Source of the DNA: Fulvimonas soli
GTDB taxonomy: Bacteria; Pseudomonadota; Gammaproteobacteria; Xanthomonadales; Rhodanobacteraceae
DNA: 64,000 nucleotides
Assembly (NCBI RefSeq): GCF_003148905.1
Contig: NZ_QGHC01000011.1
Coordinates: 25,025-89,024, forward strand
Direction of reading: 5' to 3'
Positions 50,841-60,572 of the stretch are shown piece by piece (the first letter of the stretch is position 1; each line of letters starts with the position of its first letter). The notes under the pieces are model-generated. The model searched no databases and was not told the origin of the DNA. It saw only the letters and a list, made by a program, of their open reading frames with translations. Both the position numbers and the translations under genes were made by a program.

Positions 50841-53177
50841 TCAGTATCCGGTGGAGTGGGTGGCGGCGTCGATGCTGGCGGCCGGCGCCGGCGCGGCGCC
50901 GCCGCTGAAGAAGTTGCCGACCTGCTGCCAGAAGCAGCCCTCGGCGTCCGCCGGCAGCGAGCCGGGGACCACCGGGATCTGCCGCGCGCCCTCGCACTCG
51001 GGCTGCGTGCGCTTGCCGTCGGACGGGTCGACCCAGGCCATCTCCAGGCCGTCCGGCACGGCCGGCAGCGGGCGCGTGGGCAGCTTGCGGAACAGCGCGG
51101 CCCAGGCGCGCAGCGCGCCGGAGTTGCCCCACAGGCTGGTCACCTTGTTGTCGTCGCGGCCCATCCAGAACACCGCCAGGCGGTCGGCGGTGAAGCCGGC
51201 GAACCAGCTGTCGCGCTGGCTGTCGCTGGTGCCGGTCTTGCCGGCGGCGTTGAGCCAGGACAGGCCCGAGTTGCCCACCGACGCGCCGGTGCCGTAGCGC
51301 ATCACCTGCTGCATCGCCCAGGTGGTGAGCGCCACCGCCTGCTGGTACTCGCCCTTGCCGGTCTGCACCTCGTAGCGCTTGATGGTCCGGCCGCTGCCGT
51401 CGACCACGCCGCGCACCGCCAGCGGCGGCAGCGCGTGGCCGCCGCTGGCGAGGTACTGGTAGAGCTGGCTCACCTGCAGCGGCGAGAGGTCCACCGCGCC
51501 GAGCAGCAGCGAGGGGCCGGCGCCGACGTTGTCGAGGCCGAACGACTGCAGGAAGGCCTGGATGCGCGGCAGGCCGATGTCCAGGCCCAGGTGGATGGTG
51601 GCGAGGTTCCACGAGTGCGCCAGCGCGTCCACCAGCGGCACCATGCCGTGGCTCTGGTGGTCGTCGTTCTGCGGCGTCCACGGCGTGCCGTCGGGCTGGC
51701 GCATCGAGACCGGGCTGTCGTCCAGCGGCGTGGCCAGGTTCCAGCGCTGCGGCTGGGTCAGCGCCACCAGGTAGACGAACGGCTTGATGGTGGAGCCGAT
51801 CGGCCGGCGCGCGTCCAGCGCGCGGTTGAAGCCCTGGTCGCCCGGCGTCTTGCTGCCGACCACGGCGAGCACGCTGCCGGTCTGCGCGTCGGTGACCACG
51901 CCGGCGGCCTGCAGCGCGTCGCCGCGCTTGCCCTGGCCCTTCATCGCCTCGGCGATGGCCTGCTCGGCGTAGAGCTGCGCGGCCGGGTCCAGCGTGGTGA
52001 AGATCGACAGGTTGCCGGCGCGCAGCGTGTCGTCGTCGAAGTCGCTGGTGATCTGCGCGCGCACCAGCTGCATGAAGGCGGGGAAGCGGTTGTGCGGCAG
52101 CTGCGCGCTGGGCGCGATGCCCAGCGGCGCGGCCTCGGCGGCGTTGGCCTGGCCGGCGTCGAGCAGGCCGGTCTGCACGAACTGCTGCAGCACCAGGTTG
52201 CGCCGCGCCAGCGCGCGCTGCGGGAAGCGGCGCGGGTCGTAGTAGCTGGGGCCCTTGACCATGCCGATCAGCATGGCGATCTCCTGCGGGCGCAGGTCCT
52301 CCAGCCGGCGGCCGAAGTAGAACTCCGCGCCGGCGGCGAAGCCGTGCACCGCCTGGTCGCCCTGCTGGCCGAGGAACACCTCGTTGACGTAGGCCTCCAG
52401 GATGCGGTCCTTCGGGTAGTGCGCCTCGATCAGCAGCGACAGCAGCGCCTCGTTGAACTTGCGGGTGAAGTTCTGGTTGCGGTCCAGGAACAGGTTGCGC
52501 ACCAGCTGCTGGGTCAGCGTGGAGCCGCCCTGCACGGTGTGGCCGGCGCGCAGGTTGGCGAAGGCGGCGCGCAGGATCGCGCTGAAGTCGAGGCCGATGT
52601 GGTGCTTGAAGTCGCGGTCCTCCACCGCCTGCAGGCCGGCCACCAGCAGCGGCGGCACGTCGGCCAGGCGCACGATGCGCCGCTCCTCCTGCTGCGCGCC
52701 GTACACGGTGGCGATGCGCGCGGGGTCGAGGTGGGTCGCGGCGACCGGCTTGCCGCTGGCCGCGTCGGCCACCGCCACCACCTGGCCCTTGCCCAGCGTC
52801 ACGCGGATGCGCCTGGGCAGCTCGCCGCCGTCCGGCCCGGCGTAGCCGCGCGAGGCGATGGTGTAGCGCGCGCCTTCCTTCGCCCAGCTGCCGGGCACCT
52901 GGCCGCGGCCGTCGTTGCCGTAGCCGGCGAAGGTCAGCTCCAGCTCCAGCGCGGCCGGCGTCATCGGCACGCCCGGCGCCAGCAGCAGCGGGCGCGCGTA
53001 CACGCGCGTGGGCACCGCGAACACCAGGTCGTTGAAGCGGTCCTGCACGCGCTTGTTGAGCACCAGCGTGTACGGCAGCACGAAACCGAAGAACAGGCCC
53101 AGGCCGATCCAGAACGGGATGCGCACCCACGGCCAGGCGGTGCGGGCGAGCGAGCGGAGGCGGGTCAGGAAGGCCAA
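50841..53177 (-). CDS. mrcB: Penicillin-binding protein 1B
   Basis: 778 residues. A short cytoplasmic tail and one membrane helix (PFWIGLGLFFGFVLPYTLVL) precede the UB2H-like domain, the GT51 transglycosylase (catalytic E186 in QAVEDRDFKHHIG, then QGGSTLTQQLVRNLFL) and the transpeptidase with S462 in GSTIKPF, plus the late KTGTSDSQRDSWFAG. It polymerises and cross-links peptidoglycan. The start is TTG at 53177, as no ATG or GTG precedes the membrane helix. Followed by a lipoprotein gene that may activate it. Confidence 0.95.
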   Translation of the reverse strand: MAFLTRLRSLARTAWPWVRIPFWIGLGLFFGFVLPYTLVLNKRVQDRFNDLVFAVPTRVYARPLLLAPGVPMTPAALELELTFAGYGNDGRGQVPGSWAKEGARYTIASRGYAGPDGGELPRRIRVTLGKGQVVAVADAASGKPVAATHLDPARIATVYGAQQEERRIVRLADVPPLLVAGLQAVEDRDFKHHIGLDFSAILRAAFANLRAGHTVQGGSTLTQQLVRNLFLDRNQNFTRKFNEALLSLLIEAHYPKDRILEAYVNEVFLGQQGDQAVHGFAAGAEFYFGRRLEDLRPQEIAMLIGMVKGPSYYDPRRFPQRALARRNLVLQQFVQTGLLDAGQANAAEAAPLGIAPSAQLPHNRFPAFMQLVRAQITSDFDDDTLRAGNLSIFTTLDPAAQLYAEQAIAEAMKGQGKRGDALQAAGVVTDAQTGSVLAVVGSKTPGDQGFNRALDARRPIGSTIKPFVYLVALTQPQRWNLATPLDDSPVSMRQPDGTPWTPQNDDHQSHGMVPLVDALAHSWNLATIHLGLDIGLPRIQAFLQSFGLDNVGAGPSLLLGAVDLSPLQVSQLYQYLASGGHALPPLAVRGVVDGSGRTIKRYEVQTGKGEYQQAVALTTWAMQQVMRYGTGASVGNSGLSWLNAAGKTGTSDSQRDSWFAGFTADRLAVFWMGRDDNKVTSLWGNSGALRAWAALFRKLPTRPLPAVPDGLEMAWVDPSDGKRTQPECEGARQIPVVPGSLPADAEGCFWQQVGNFFSGGAAPAPAASIDAATHSTGY

Positions 53178-53297
53178 GGGCGGGGTATCCGGGGCAAAGT
53201 CGTCCGGATGATAGGGCCTGCCACCCGGCAGGCATCTGAATGCCGGTCCGCCGGATGTGGCGCGGCGCGGGCCGCGGGCGGCCGATCGGCGGGCAAT

Positions 53298-54137
53298 TCA
53301 GGCCGGCGGGCGCCAGCAGCCGGCGGTGGGCGCGAACGGCCTTGGATGCACGCCGAGCAGGCGTTCCAGCTCGGCGTTGTCGGCCACCAGGTCGGTTTCC
53401 AGGCGTTGCAGCGGGCCGCGCAGGCGCGGCGCGGCCCGCGCGCCCGCGCGCAGCAGCCAGGCCGGCAGCGGCAACGGCACGGTCGCCGCCGGCAGGCTGC
53501 GACGCACGCGCGCGAACATCTCCGCCGCGCGCAGGCGCTCGCCGCCGCCGATGGCGAGCACGCGGCCGGCCGCGGCGGGGCGCTGCAGCGCGGCCAGCAC
53601 CGCCTGCGCGATGTCGTCGGCGTGCACCGGCTGGCGCAGGCCGCGTCCCGCCGGCAGCGGGAACAGCCGCGTGCGCAGCGCGCGCCGCGCGATGGGGGTC
53701 AGGCTCTTGTCGAGGCCCGCGCCGTAGACCAGCGTGGGCCGCAGCACGGTCCAGGCGCTGCCCAGTTCCGCGCAGGCGCGCGCCAGCGCGGCCTCGCCCT
53801 CGCGCAGCTCGCGCGCGACCGCGCGCTCGGCGGGCACGTCGGAGCCGATCTTGCTCTCCGCGCTCATCGAGCTGGTGGCGACCACGCGCGGCGCATGCGC
53901 CGGCCTCGCCCCGGCCAGCCAGCGCGCGAACGGCAGCAGCGGGCCGAAGCTGACGATGGCCTCCACCGGCGGCAGCGCCGGCACGCGGTCGGGCAATGCG
54001 CCCTCCAGCCAGCGCACGCCGCCGGATGCCGCGCGCGGGCGGCGGCTGAGGGCCAGCACCTTGATGCCTTGCGCGCGCAGCCGCGGCAGCAGGAAGTGGC
54101 CGATCTGGCTGCTGGCGCCGAACACCAGTACGGTCAT
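53298..54137 (-). CDS. NAD(P)-dependent epimerase/dehydratase-like protein
   Basis: 279 residues of the extended SDR type: VLVFGASSQIGHFLLPRLRA is the Rossmann dinucleotide motif (GxSSQxG), VVATSSMSAESK lies at the catalytic Ser region, and VLRPTLVYGAGLDKS is a conserved substrate segment, but the usual Tyr-x3-Lys is not evident. The substrate is unknown; many relatives act on nucleotide sugars or ubiquinone complex I subunits. The ATG at 54137 begins the Rossmann strand. Confidence 0.8.
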   Translation of the reverse strand: MTVLVFGASSQIGHFLLPRLRAQGIKVLALSRRPRAASGGVRWLEGALPDRVPALPPVEAIVSFGPLLPFARWLAGARPAHAPRVVATSSMSAESKIGSDVPAERAVARELREGEAALARACAELGSAWTVLRPTLVYGAGLDKSLTPIARRALRTRLFPLPAGRGLRQPVHADDIAQAVLAALQRPAAAGRVLAIGGGERLRAAEMFARVRRSLPAATVPLPLPAWLLRAGARAAPRLRGPLQRLETDLVADNAELERLLGVHPRPFAPTAGCWRPPA

Positions 54138-54175
54138 CGGTTCCTCGTCGTTGCGTGGTGGCCTGGAGTGGCGGG

Positions 54176-54196
54176 ATCGCGGCCGGAGGCCGCGAT
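54176..54196. repeat. REP-like palindrome
   Basis: ATCGCGGCCGGAGGCCGCGAT, a near-perfect palindrome of the REP-like family, just upstream of the epimerase gene. Confidence 0.7.
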
Positions 54197-54305
54197 GCAC
54201 TCTGCCGGCACAGAGCCGACGGCTCCCATGCAGAGCCCCGCCGCGGAAGCCATTCCCGCGGCGGTTCCCGCCACGCCCGCAGGCGACGCCGCCATCGCGG
54301 CGCCT

Positions 54306-55976
54306 TCAATGCATCGCCCGCAGGCGCCCGTCGAGCTCCTGCAGGCGGGCCAGCGCGGGCGCGACCTTGCGCGCCTGCTGCAGCGACTGCGCGGCGCCGG
54401 CGCGGTCGCCGCGGGCGAGCTGCTGCTCGGCCTGGTCGAGCCAGGCGTCGCCCAGCCGGCGGCCCAGCTCCTGCTGGCCGGCGTCGCCGGGCGACAGGTC
54501 GGCCAGGTCGGCCAGCAGCTCGCCGGCATGGGCCAGGTTGCCGCTGGAGAGCGCCTGGTCGAACTGCGCGGTCACCACGTTCGGCAGGTTCTGCAGGCCG
54601 CGGCGCGCGTCCTCGTTGTTGCCGTCGATGGCCAGCGCGTTGCGGTAGAGGTCGTAGGCGCTGTCGCCCGGCGGCAGCATGATCTCGCCGCGCGCGGTGG
54701 CCTGCTGCGCGCGCCTGAGCAGCTCGGCGAGCTGCGCCTGCTGCTGCGGGCCGAGCGGCGGCTGCAGCGTGCCGGCGGCGGAGTCCGCCGCGGCCGGCGC
54801 GGCGGCCGGCTCGCCCAGCCGCGCGCGCGCGGCGGCGAGGTCGGCGGACTTGGGCGCCAGTTCGCCCGCGCGGTCGAGCAGGCGCCGCGCCTGCGCGCGG
54901 TCGCCCGCGTCCAGCGCGGCGTTGGCCTGCACGACCAGCGCCTGCGCCACCTGGCCCAGGCCCGCGTGCGCCTGCGCGTTGTCGGGATCGAGCTGCAGCG
55001 CGCGCCTGAACCAGGCCAGCGCGGTGTCGTCGCCGTCGCCGTCGATGCGGCCGGCGCGCAGCGCGTCCTGGCCGCTCTGCAGGGCCTTGGCCAGCGCGCT
55101 GTCGTCCTGCTTGCGGTCCTGCGCCTGCGCGGCGCGCAGCGCGGGCAGCTCGCCGTAGCTGGGCAGCAGCGCGGCGAGCTGGTCGATGCTGGCGGCGGCG
55201 CCGGCGTCGTCGTTGGCGGCCAGTGCGGCGCGCGCCTTGGCGGCGAGGGCCGCGCCGACCTTGTCCAGGCCGTGCGCGGCCACCGCGTTGCCGGGGTCGC
55301 CGTCGAGCGCGCGGCGGTACAGCGCGCCGGCGCCGTCGGGGCCGTCCAGCCGGCCGGCGTCGAACGCCTGCTGCGCCTGCGCGATCAGCGCCTCGGTCTG
55401 GCTGGCGCCGTTGCGCGCCTTGGCGATCAGCTGGTCGAGCCGGTCCACGTCGCTGCCGCCGCCGAGCAGTTCGCGCGCGGCGCCGAGCAGTTGTGAGGCC
55501 TCGTCCAGCCGGCCGGCGCGGTAGGCGGCGTCGGCGCGGGCGAGCTCGGCCATGCCGACCTGGCGCAGGCCGTCGCGGGCGCGGTCGTTGTCCGGCTCCT
55601 GCTCGCCGGCGGACTCGAACAGCGCGCGCGCGCCGTCGGGGCCGTCGAGCCGGCCCTGCTGCAGCGCCTGCTCGGCGCGGGCGAGCTGGTCGTTGAGCCC
55701 GGTGCGCGGCACCAGCCCGCGCAGGCGGTCCTGGTTGAGCCACAGCGCCAGCAGCGCCGCGGCGACCACCAGCAGCGCCCACGGCCAGCGCGGCGTGCGG
55801 CGCGGCGGCCGCTCCGGCGCGGCGCGGCGGCGCTCCGGCTCCACGCGGATGCTCGGCAGCTCGTCGCGCGGCGGTGCGGCCGGCGGGTCGTCGTCCAGGT
55901 GGTCGAGGTCGCCCAGGCGCGGTTCGATCCGCTCGGACGGGTCTGCGTGGTGGTCTCGGCGTCCGCTCATGTGCAT
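54306..55976 (-). CDS. Membrane-anchored TPR-like repeat protein
   Basis: 556 residues. A charged cytoplasmic N-terminus (about 1-65) is followed by one membrane helix (WPWALLVVAAALLALWL) and a long alpha-helical periplasmic domain of TPR-like units. Three units share the motif GR(L/I)DG followed by a block ending in DPxNxxAxxGL (units near 105, 210 and 300), and a fourth diverged unit is near 445. No enzyme motif. It probably scaffolds cell-envelope proteins, in line with its place between relA and the PBP1b group, but its job is unknown. Start ATG 55976; ATG 55970 equally possible. Confidence 0.7.
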   Translation of the reverse strand: MHMSGRRDHHADPSERIEPRLGDLDHLDDDPPAAPPRDELPSIRVEPERRRAAPERPPRRTPRWPWALLVVAAALLALWLNQDRLRGLVPRTGLNDQLARAEQALQQGRLDGPDGARALFESAGEQEPDNDRARDGLRQVGMAELARADAAYRAGRLDEASQLLGAARELLGGGSDVDRLDQLIAKARNGASQTEALIAQAQQAFDAGRLDGPDGAGALYRRALDGDPGNAVAAHGLDKVGAALAAKARAALAANDDAGAAASIDQLAALLPSYGELPALRAAQAQDRKQDDSALAKALQSGQDALRAGRIDGDGDDTALAWFRRALQLDPDNAQAHAGLGQVAQALVVQANAALDAGDRAQARRLLDRAGELAPKSADLAAARARLGEPAAAPAAADSAAGTLQPPLGPQQQAQLAELLRRAQQATARGEIMLPPGDSAYDLYRNALAIDGNNEDARRGLQNLPNVVTAQFDQALSSGNLAHAGELLADLADLSPGDAGQQELGRRLGDAWLDQAEQQLARGDRAGAAQSLQQARKVAPALARLQELDGRLRAMH

Positions 55977-56044
55977 GGGGAAAATGGAGGCCGTGGCAGC
56001 TTAGCACCGCCGCTCCGCGCCGCCCGCGGCGCGGAATGGGGCGT

Positions 56045-58177
56045 TCAGCTGGCGCTGACGCGGCGCGCGTCGGTGACGTTGGGCAGCGCCGCCAGCTTCG
56101 CCAGCAGGCCGGAGAGCTGCTCGAAGTCGCGCACGCGCAGGGTGAAGCGCATCTCCACCACGCCGCTGCGCGGCGACACGCGGCTGTTCAGCGCGACGAT
56201 GTGCGTGCCGACGTTGCTGATCACGCCGGTGACGTCCTTCTGCAGGTCCTTGCGGTCGTAGGCGGTCAGCTCCACGTCCACCTCGTAGGACTGCGGCGCG
56301 CCGCTGCCCCATTCGACCTGGATCACGCGGTCCGGGTCGCGCCGCGCCAGGCGCGCCAGGCTGGCGCAGTCGGCGCGGTGCACCGAGACGCCGCGGCCCT
56401 TGGTGACGTAGCCGCGCACCGCGTCGCCCGGCAGCGGCTGGCAGCAGCGCGCCAGCACGGTGAGCAGGTTGCCCACGCCCTCGATGCGCAGCGCGCTGGG
56501 GTCGGGCTTCTCGCTGCGGCGCGGGGCCAGCGCGGGCGGCGCCGGTTCCGCCGCCGGCGCCTCGGCCTCCAGCAGCGCGCGCGCCACGTGGCCGGGCGTC
56601 ACCTCGCCCAGCGCCAGCGCCACCAGCAGCTCGTCGTGGGTCTTGAGGTGGAAGTGCGCGGGCAGCGCGGCCAGGTCCGGCGCGGGCAGCGCCAGGCGCC
56701 TGAGCTCGCGCTCCAGGATCGCGCGCCCGGCGGCGAGGTTGGCGTCGTGCGCCAGCTTGCGGAACCACACGCGCACCTTCTCCCTCGCGCGCGAGGTGTG
56801 GAGGTAGCCGTGGTGCGGCGAGAGCCAGTCGCGGCTGGGCTCGGCGTTCTTGGCGGTGATGATCTCCACGCGGTCGCCGCTGCGCGGCTGGAAGCTCAGC
56901 GGCACGATGCGCCCGTTGACCCTGGCGCCGCGGCAGCGGTGGCCCACCTCGGTGTGCACGTGGTAGGCGAAGTCGAGCACGCTGGCGCCGTGCGGCAGGT
57001 CCACCACCTCGCCCTTGGGGGTGAGCAGGTAGACGCGGTCCTCCAGCAGCTCGGTCTGCAGCTCGGCGGCCAGCTCGCCCTCGTCGCCGCGCGGCTCCAG
57101 CAGCTTGCGCATCCAGGCGATCTTGGCCTCGAACTCGGCGTCGGCGCTGCCGCCTTCCTTGTAGCGCCAGTGCGCGGCCACGCCCAGCTCGTTGTCGCGG
57201 TGCATGGCGTGGGTGCGGATCTGCACCTCCAGCGTCTTGCCGTGCGGGCCGACCACCGCGGTGTGCAGCGAGCGGTAGCCGTTGCCCTTGGGCCGCGCGA
57301 TGTAGTCGTCGAACTCGCCGGGCAGGTGCGGCCACAGCGAGTGCACCACGCCGAGCGCCGCGTAGCAGTCGGCCACGCCGTCCACCAGCACGCGCACCGC
57401 GCGGATGTCGTACAGGTCGGAGAACTCCAGCGCCTTGCGCTGCATCTTCTTCCAGATGGAATAGATGTGCTTGGGCCGCCCGGCCAGCTCGGCGCGTATG
57501 CCCGCGGCCCGCAGCGCGCGGCCGAGCTCGTCCAGCGTCTCGCGGATGAAGGCCTCGCGGTCGGCGCGGCGCTCGTCGAGCAGGTTGGCGATGCGCCGGT
57601 AGGTGTCCGGCTGCAGGTAGCGGAAGGCCAGGTCCTCCAGCTCCCATTTCAGCTGCCAGATGCCCAGGCGGTTGGCCAGCGGCGCGTGGATGTCGCGGGT
57701 GAGGCTGGCCAGCTCGCGCCGCTCCGCCTCCGGCAGCGCGGCCGCCGCGCGCATCTTAGCCAGCTGGCGCGCCAGCAGCACGAACACCACGCGCAGGTCG
57801 CGGATGATCGCCAGCAGCAGCCGGCGCAGCCCTTCCGAGCCGCCGCCCTGGGTGCGCTGCGCGTGCAGCGCCCACACCTTCTCGGCCGCGCGCTGGCCGT
57901 CCACCAGCCGGCGCAGCTCCTCCGGCAACGCCGGCGCGCGCGCCTCCCACAGCGCGGGGTCGGCCTGCGCCAGCGCGAACCACAGCGCCGCGGCCTGGGT
58001 CTGCGCGTCGCAGCCGAGCATCGCCAGCAGGTCCAGCACGTCGGCGCACTCGGCCTGGTCCACCGCCGGGCGCCGCGCGCAGGCCTCGAGCGCCTCCGCC
58101 AGCGCGGCCGGCAGCGCCGCGGCGCGGGCGCGCCACGGTTCCAGGCTGGGCGTTGCGGGGGCGGGAGCTTGCACCAT
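56045..58177 (-). CDS. relA: (p)ppGpp synthetase RelA
   Basis: 710 residues. The N-terminal hydrolase-like domain is degenerate (the HD-x4-ED metal motif is missing around HAQRTQGGGSEGL), as in RelA rather than SpoT. The synthetase domain reads GRPKHIYSIWKKMQRKALEF, YDIRAVRVLVDGVADCYAAL and PKGNGYRSLHTAVVGP; the TGS domain (VYLLTPKGEVVDLPHGASVL), zinc-finger/helical region and C-terminal ACT domain (RVSPRSGVVEMRFTLRV) follow. It senses uncharged tRNA on the ribosome and makes ppGpp. It lies 68 bases upstream of the TPR protein gene. Confidence 0.95.
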   Translation of the reverse strand: MVQAPAPATPSLEPWRARAAALPAALAEALEACARRPAVDQAECADVLDLLAMLGCDAQTQAAALWFALAQADPALWEARAPALPEELRRLVDGQRAAEKVWALHAQRTQGGGSEGLRRLLLAIIRDLRVVFVLLARQLAKMRAAAALPEAERRELASLTRDIHAPLANRLGIWQLKWELEDLAFRYLQPDTYRRIANLLDERRADREAFIRETLDELGRALRAAGIRAELAGRPKHIYSIWKKMQRKALEFSDLYDIRAVRVLVDGVADCYAALGVVHSLWPHLPGEFDDYIARPKGNGYRSLHTAVVGPHGKTLEVQIRTHAMHRDNELGVAAHWRYKEGGSADAEFEAKIAWMRKLLEPRGDEGELAAELQTELLEDRVYLLTPKGEVVDLPHGASVLDFAYHVHTEVGHRCRGARVNGRIVPLSFQPRSGDRVEIITAKNAEPSRDWLSPHHGYLHTSRAREKVRVWFRKLAHDANLAAGRAILERELRRLALPAPDLAALPAHFHLKTHDELLVALALGEVTPGHVARALLEAEAPAAEPAPPALAPRRSEKPDPSALRIEGVGNLLTVLARCCQPLPGDAVRGYVTKGRGVSVHRADCASLARLARRDPDRVIQVEWGSGAPQSYEVDVELTAYDRKDLQKDVTGVISNVGTHIVALNSRVSPRSGVVEMRFTLRVRDFEQLSGLLAKLAALPNVTDARRVSAS

Positions 58178-58286
58178 GCGCGCGGGAATCCTCGTAGGAC
58201 GCCATTCTAGTGACAGCGCGCCGCACCTGGCCTGAAGGGGCGCAGGCGCGGGACAATGCGCGGCTTTCCATCAGGGATCGCGCCCC

Positions 58287-58637
58287 ATGAGGCACCGCGT
58301 TCTTTCCGCCTTCGTCCTGGCGGTGCTGGCCGCACCGGCGCACGCGCAGCAGGCCGAGCCGCTGCGCCAGCGCATGGGCGAGGCCGCGTTCCGCCAGGCC
58401 GCGCCGGAACGCGCCGTGGTGGAGAGCCGCATCGCCGGCCGCTTCGCCGGCTGACGGCCGGGCGACGTGCTCGCGCTGGCGAACGGCCAGCGCTGGCGCG
58501 TGGCCGACGACAGCGCGCTGGCCACCGGCAGGCCGCTCGACGCGCCCGCCGTCACCGTCGGGCCGGGCCTGCTCGGCGGCTGGCTGCCGAAGGCGGCGGG
58601 CTACAACGCCAGCGCGCGGGTGGAGCCGGCGAACTGA
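58287..58637 (+). pseudogene. Small exported protein gene interrupted by an in-frame TGA
   Basis: The frame starts with a clean signal peptide (RVLSAFVLAVLAAPAHAQ) and runs 116 codons to a TGA at 58635, but codon 56 (58452-58454) is TGA where the pattern (RFAG-stop-RPGDVLALANGQRW) suggests a Trp (TGG). The coding frame is otherwise intact on both sides with matching composition. It may be a one-base nonsense mutation, a sequencing error or, least likely, a recoded stop. Function unknown. No operon partner; it lies between relA and the two-partner secretion genes. Confidence 0.7.
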
Positions 58638-58798
58638 GCAAGGGCGCGTCGCTTGATGCCGGACGCCGTGTCGGAAAAATCCCACGGCGCGCCGGGGCGG
58701 TAGGGAGTTGAGCCGCCATTGCGTTCTAGTAATTTTGATCAGGCCGCCGTGGGCAGAGTCCGTGCATCGCGGCGGATCGGCAATACAGGGGAAAGTTC

Positions 58799-60505
58799 AT
58801 GGACGACGTTGCAGCGCGACGACTGGGCCGGTGGCCGCGGGCGCTGTCGTGCGGACTGCTGGCGCTGGCGCTGCCGTTCTGCCTCGCGCCGGCGCGGGCG
58901 CAATCCATCGCGGGACAACAGGAGCAGCGCGAGCGCGAGCAGCGCGACGCCGAGCAGCGCGCCAGGCTGCGCGAGTCGCCGGACGTGCGGCTGCAGCCCG
59001 CGCCGTCCAGCGACTACCGGCAGACCGGCCTGCCGCGGGAGACGCCGTGCTTCCGCCTCGACAGCATCGTCCTGGAAGGCGGGCGCCGCGAGGCGTTCGG
59101 CTTCCTGCAGCGCTACCTCGACCGCTACCGGGGGCAGTGCGTCGGCCAGCAGGGACTGGCGCTGCTGGTCCGCCGCGCGTCCGACCTGGTGCTGGCGCGC
59201 GGCTACGTGACCACGCGGCTGGCGGTTCCCGAGCAGAACCTCGCGCAGGGACGGCTGCGCCTGCTGCTGGCGCCCGGCACGCTCGGCGCCGTGCGCTTCG
59301 CGCCGGGCTCGGCCACGGCGGACTGGCGCAGCGCCCTGCCGCTGCGGCCGGGCGACCTGCTCGACCTGCGCGCCATCGAGCAGGGCCTGGAGCAGTTCAA
59401 GCGCGTGCCCTCGCAGGACGTGAAGATCGACATCGCGCCCGGCGCCGCGCCCGGTACCTCCGACCTGGTGCTGACGGTCGTTCGCGCGCGGCCGTGGCGC
59501 TACACCTTCGAGCTGGACGACGGCGGCATCCGCGCCACCGGCCGCGAGCAGGGCGGCATCAACCTGGCGCTGGACCAGCCGCTGGGCGTCAACGACATCC
59601 TCGTGGCCGGCGTCACCCATTCGGTGGGCGACGACCACGGCGTGCGCGGCACCCACGGCGGCGACCTCGACTACAGCCTGCCCCGGGGCTGGTGGACCTT
59701 CGAGCTTTCCAGCAACGGCTACGGCTACCGCCAGCCGGTCACCGGCGCCATGCAGACCTTCAGCTTCACCGGCCGCTCGCGCACCAACGCGGCCAGCGCC
59801 ACGCGGCTGCTGCACCGCGACCAGCGCAGCAAGACCTCGCTGCAGCTCACCCTGAGCGGACGGCAGGCGCACAGCTACGTCGACGGCGAGGAGATCGCCG
59901 TGCAGCGGCGCCGGACGCGCGCGCTGGAGCTGGCGCTGGTCCAGCGCCGCTACCTCGGCGACGCCCAGCTCGACCTGCGCCTGGCCTGGCGCCGCAACGT
60001 GCCCTGGTTCGGCGGCGACTGGGCGGCCGGCCACGACGGCGGCCCCACCTTCCGCGCCAGCATCGCCACGCTCGACGCCAGCCTCGGCCTGCCGTTCCAG
60101 GCCGCCGGCCAGCGCTGGCTGTGGGCCTCCGAACTGCGCGCGCAGGCCACCGGCGACCAGGTCTACGCGGAGGACTACCTCACCGTCGCCGGCCGCTACA
60201 CCGTGCGCGGCTTCGACGGCGAGCAGACCCTGGGCGGGCCGCATGGCGGGTACTGGCGCAACACCCTGAGCTGGCTGCCGGGCGGCAGCGGCGTGGCGCT
60301 GTACGGCGGCGTCGACGTCGGCCGCGCCGGCGGCGTGCCCACGCCGGGCCTGTCCGGCCACGCCGTCAGCGGCGCCGTGCTCGGCGTGCGCGGCGGCCGC
60401 TGGGGGCTCTCCTGGGACCTCTTCGCCGGCTGGGCGCTGCACGCCCCCGCCGGCTTGCGTACCGCCCGCCCCGCGGCGGGCATGCAGTGGATCTACGTGT
60501 TCTAG
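58799..60505 (+). CDS. Two-partner secretion transporter, ShlB/FhaC/HecB family
   Basis: 568 residues. Signal peptide (LLALALPFCLAPARAQ), a charged N-terminal helix region, then POTRA-like domains (about 70-235, with PCFRLDSIVLEGGRREAFGF) and a 16-strand Omp85/TpsB barrel (about 240-568) containing the VRGFDGEQTL lid-loop motif and a closing WIYVF typical of outer-membrane proteins. It exports the TpsA protein encoded next. GGGGAAAG lies upstream of the ATG; an AT-rich patch at about 58722-58745 may be the promoter. Confidence 0.93.
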   Translation: MDDVAARRLGRWPRALSCGLLALALPFCLAPARAQSIAGQQEQREREQRDAEQRARLRESPDVRLQPAPSSDYRQTGLPRETPCFRLDSIVLEGGRREAFGFLQRYLDRYRGQCVGQQGLALLVRRASDLVLARGYVTTRLAVPEQNLAQGRLRLLLAPGTLGAVRFAPGSATADWRSALPLRPGDLLDLRAIEQGLEQFKRVPSQDVKIDIAPGAAPGTSDLVLTVVRARPWRYTFELDDGGIRATGREQGGINLALDQPLGVNDILVAGVTHSVGDDHGVRGTHGGDLDYSLPRGWWTFELSSNGYGYRQPVTGAMQTFSFTGRSRTNAASATRLLHRDQRSKTSLQLTLSGRQAHSYVDGEEIAVQRRRTRALELALVQRRYLGDAQLDLRLAWRRNVPWFGGDWAAGHDGGPTFRASIATLDASLGLPFQAAGQRWLWASELRAQATGDQVYAEDYLTVAGRYTVRGFDGEQTLGGPHGGYWRNTLSWLPGGSGVALYGGVDVGRAGGVPTPGLSGHAVSGAVLGVRGGRWGLSWDLFAGWALHAPAGLRTARPAAGMQWIYVF

Positions 60506-60572
60506 GCGGCGCGCCCCGCCGCCCCGTGCGAGCCCGGATGCGTCCGGGTACTGCCGTCAAGGAGTCGATGCC

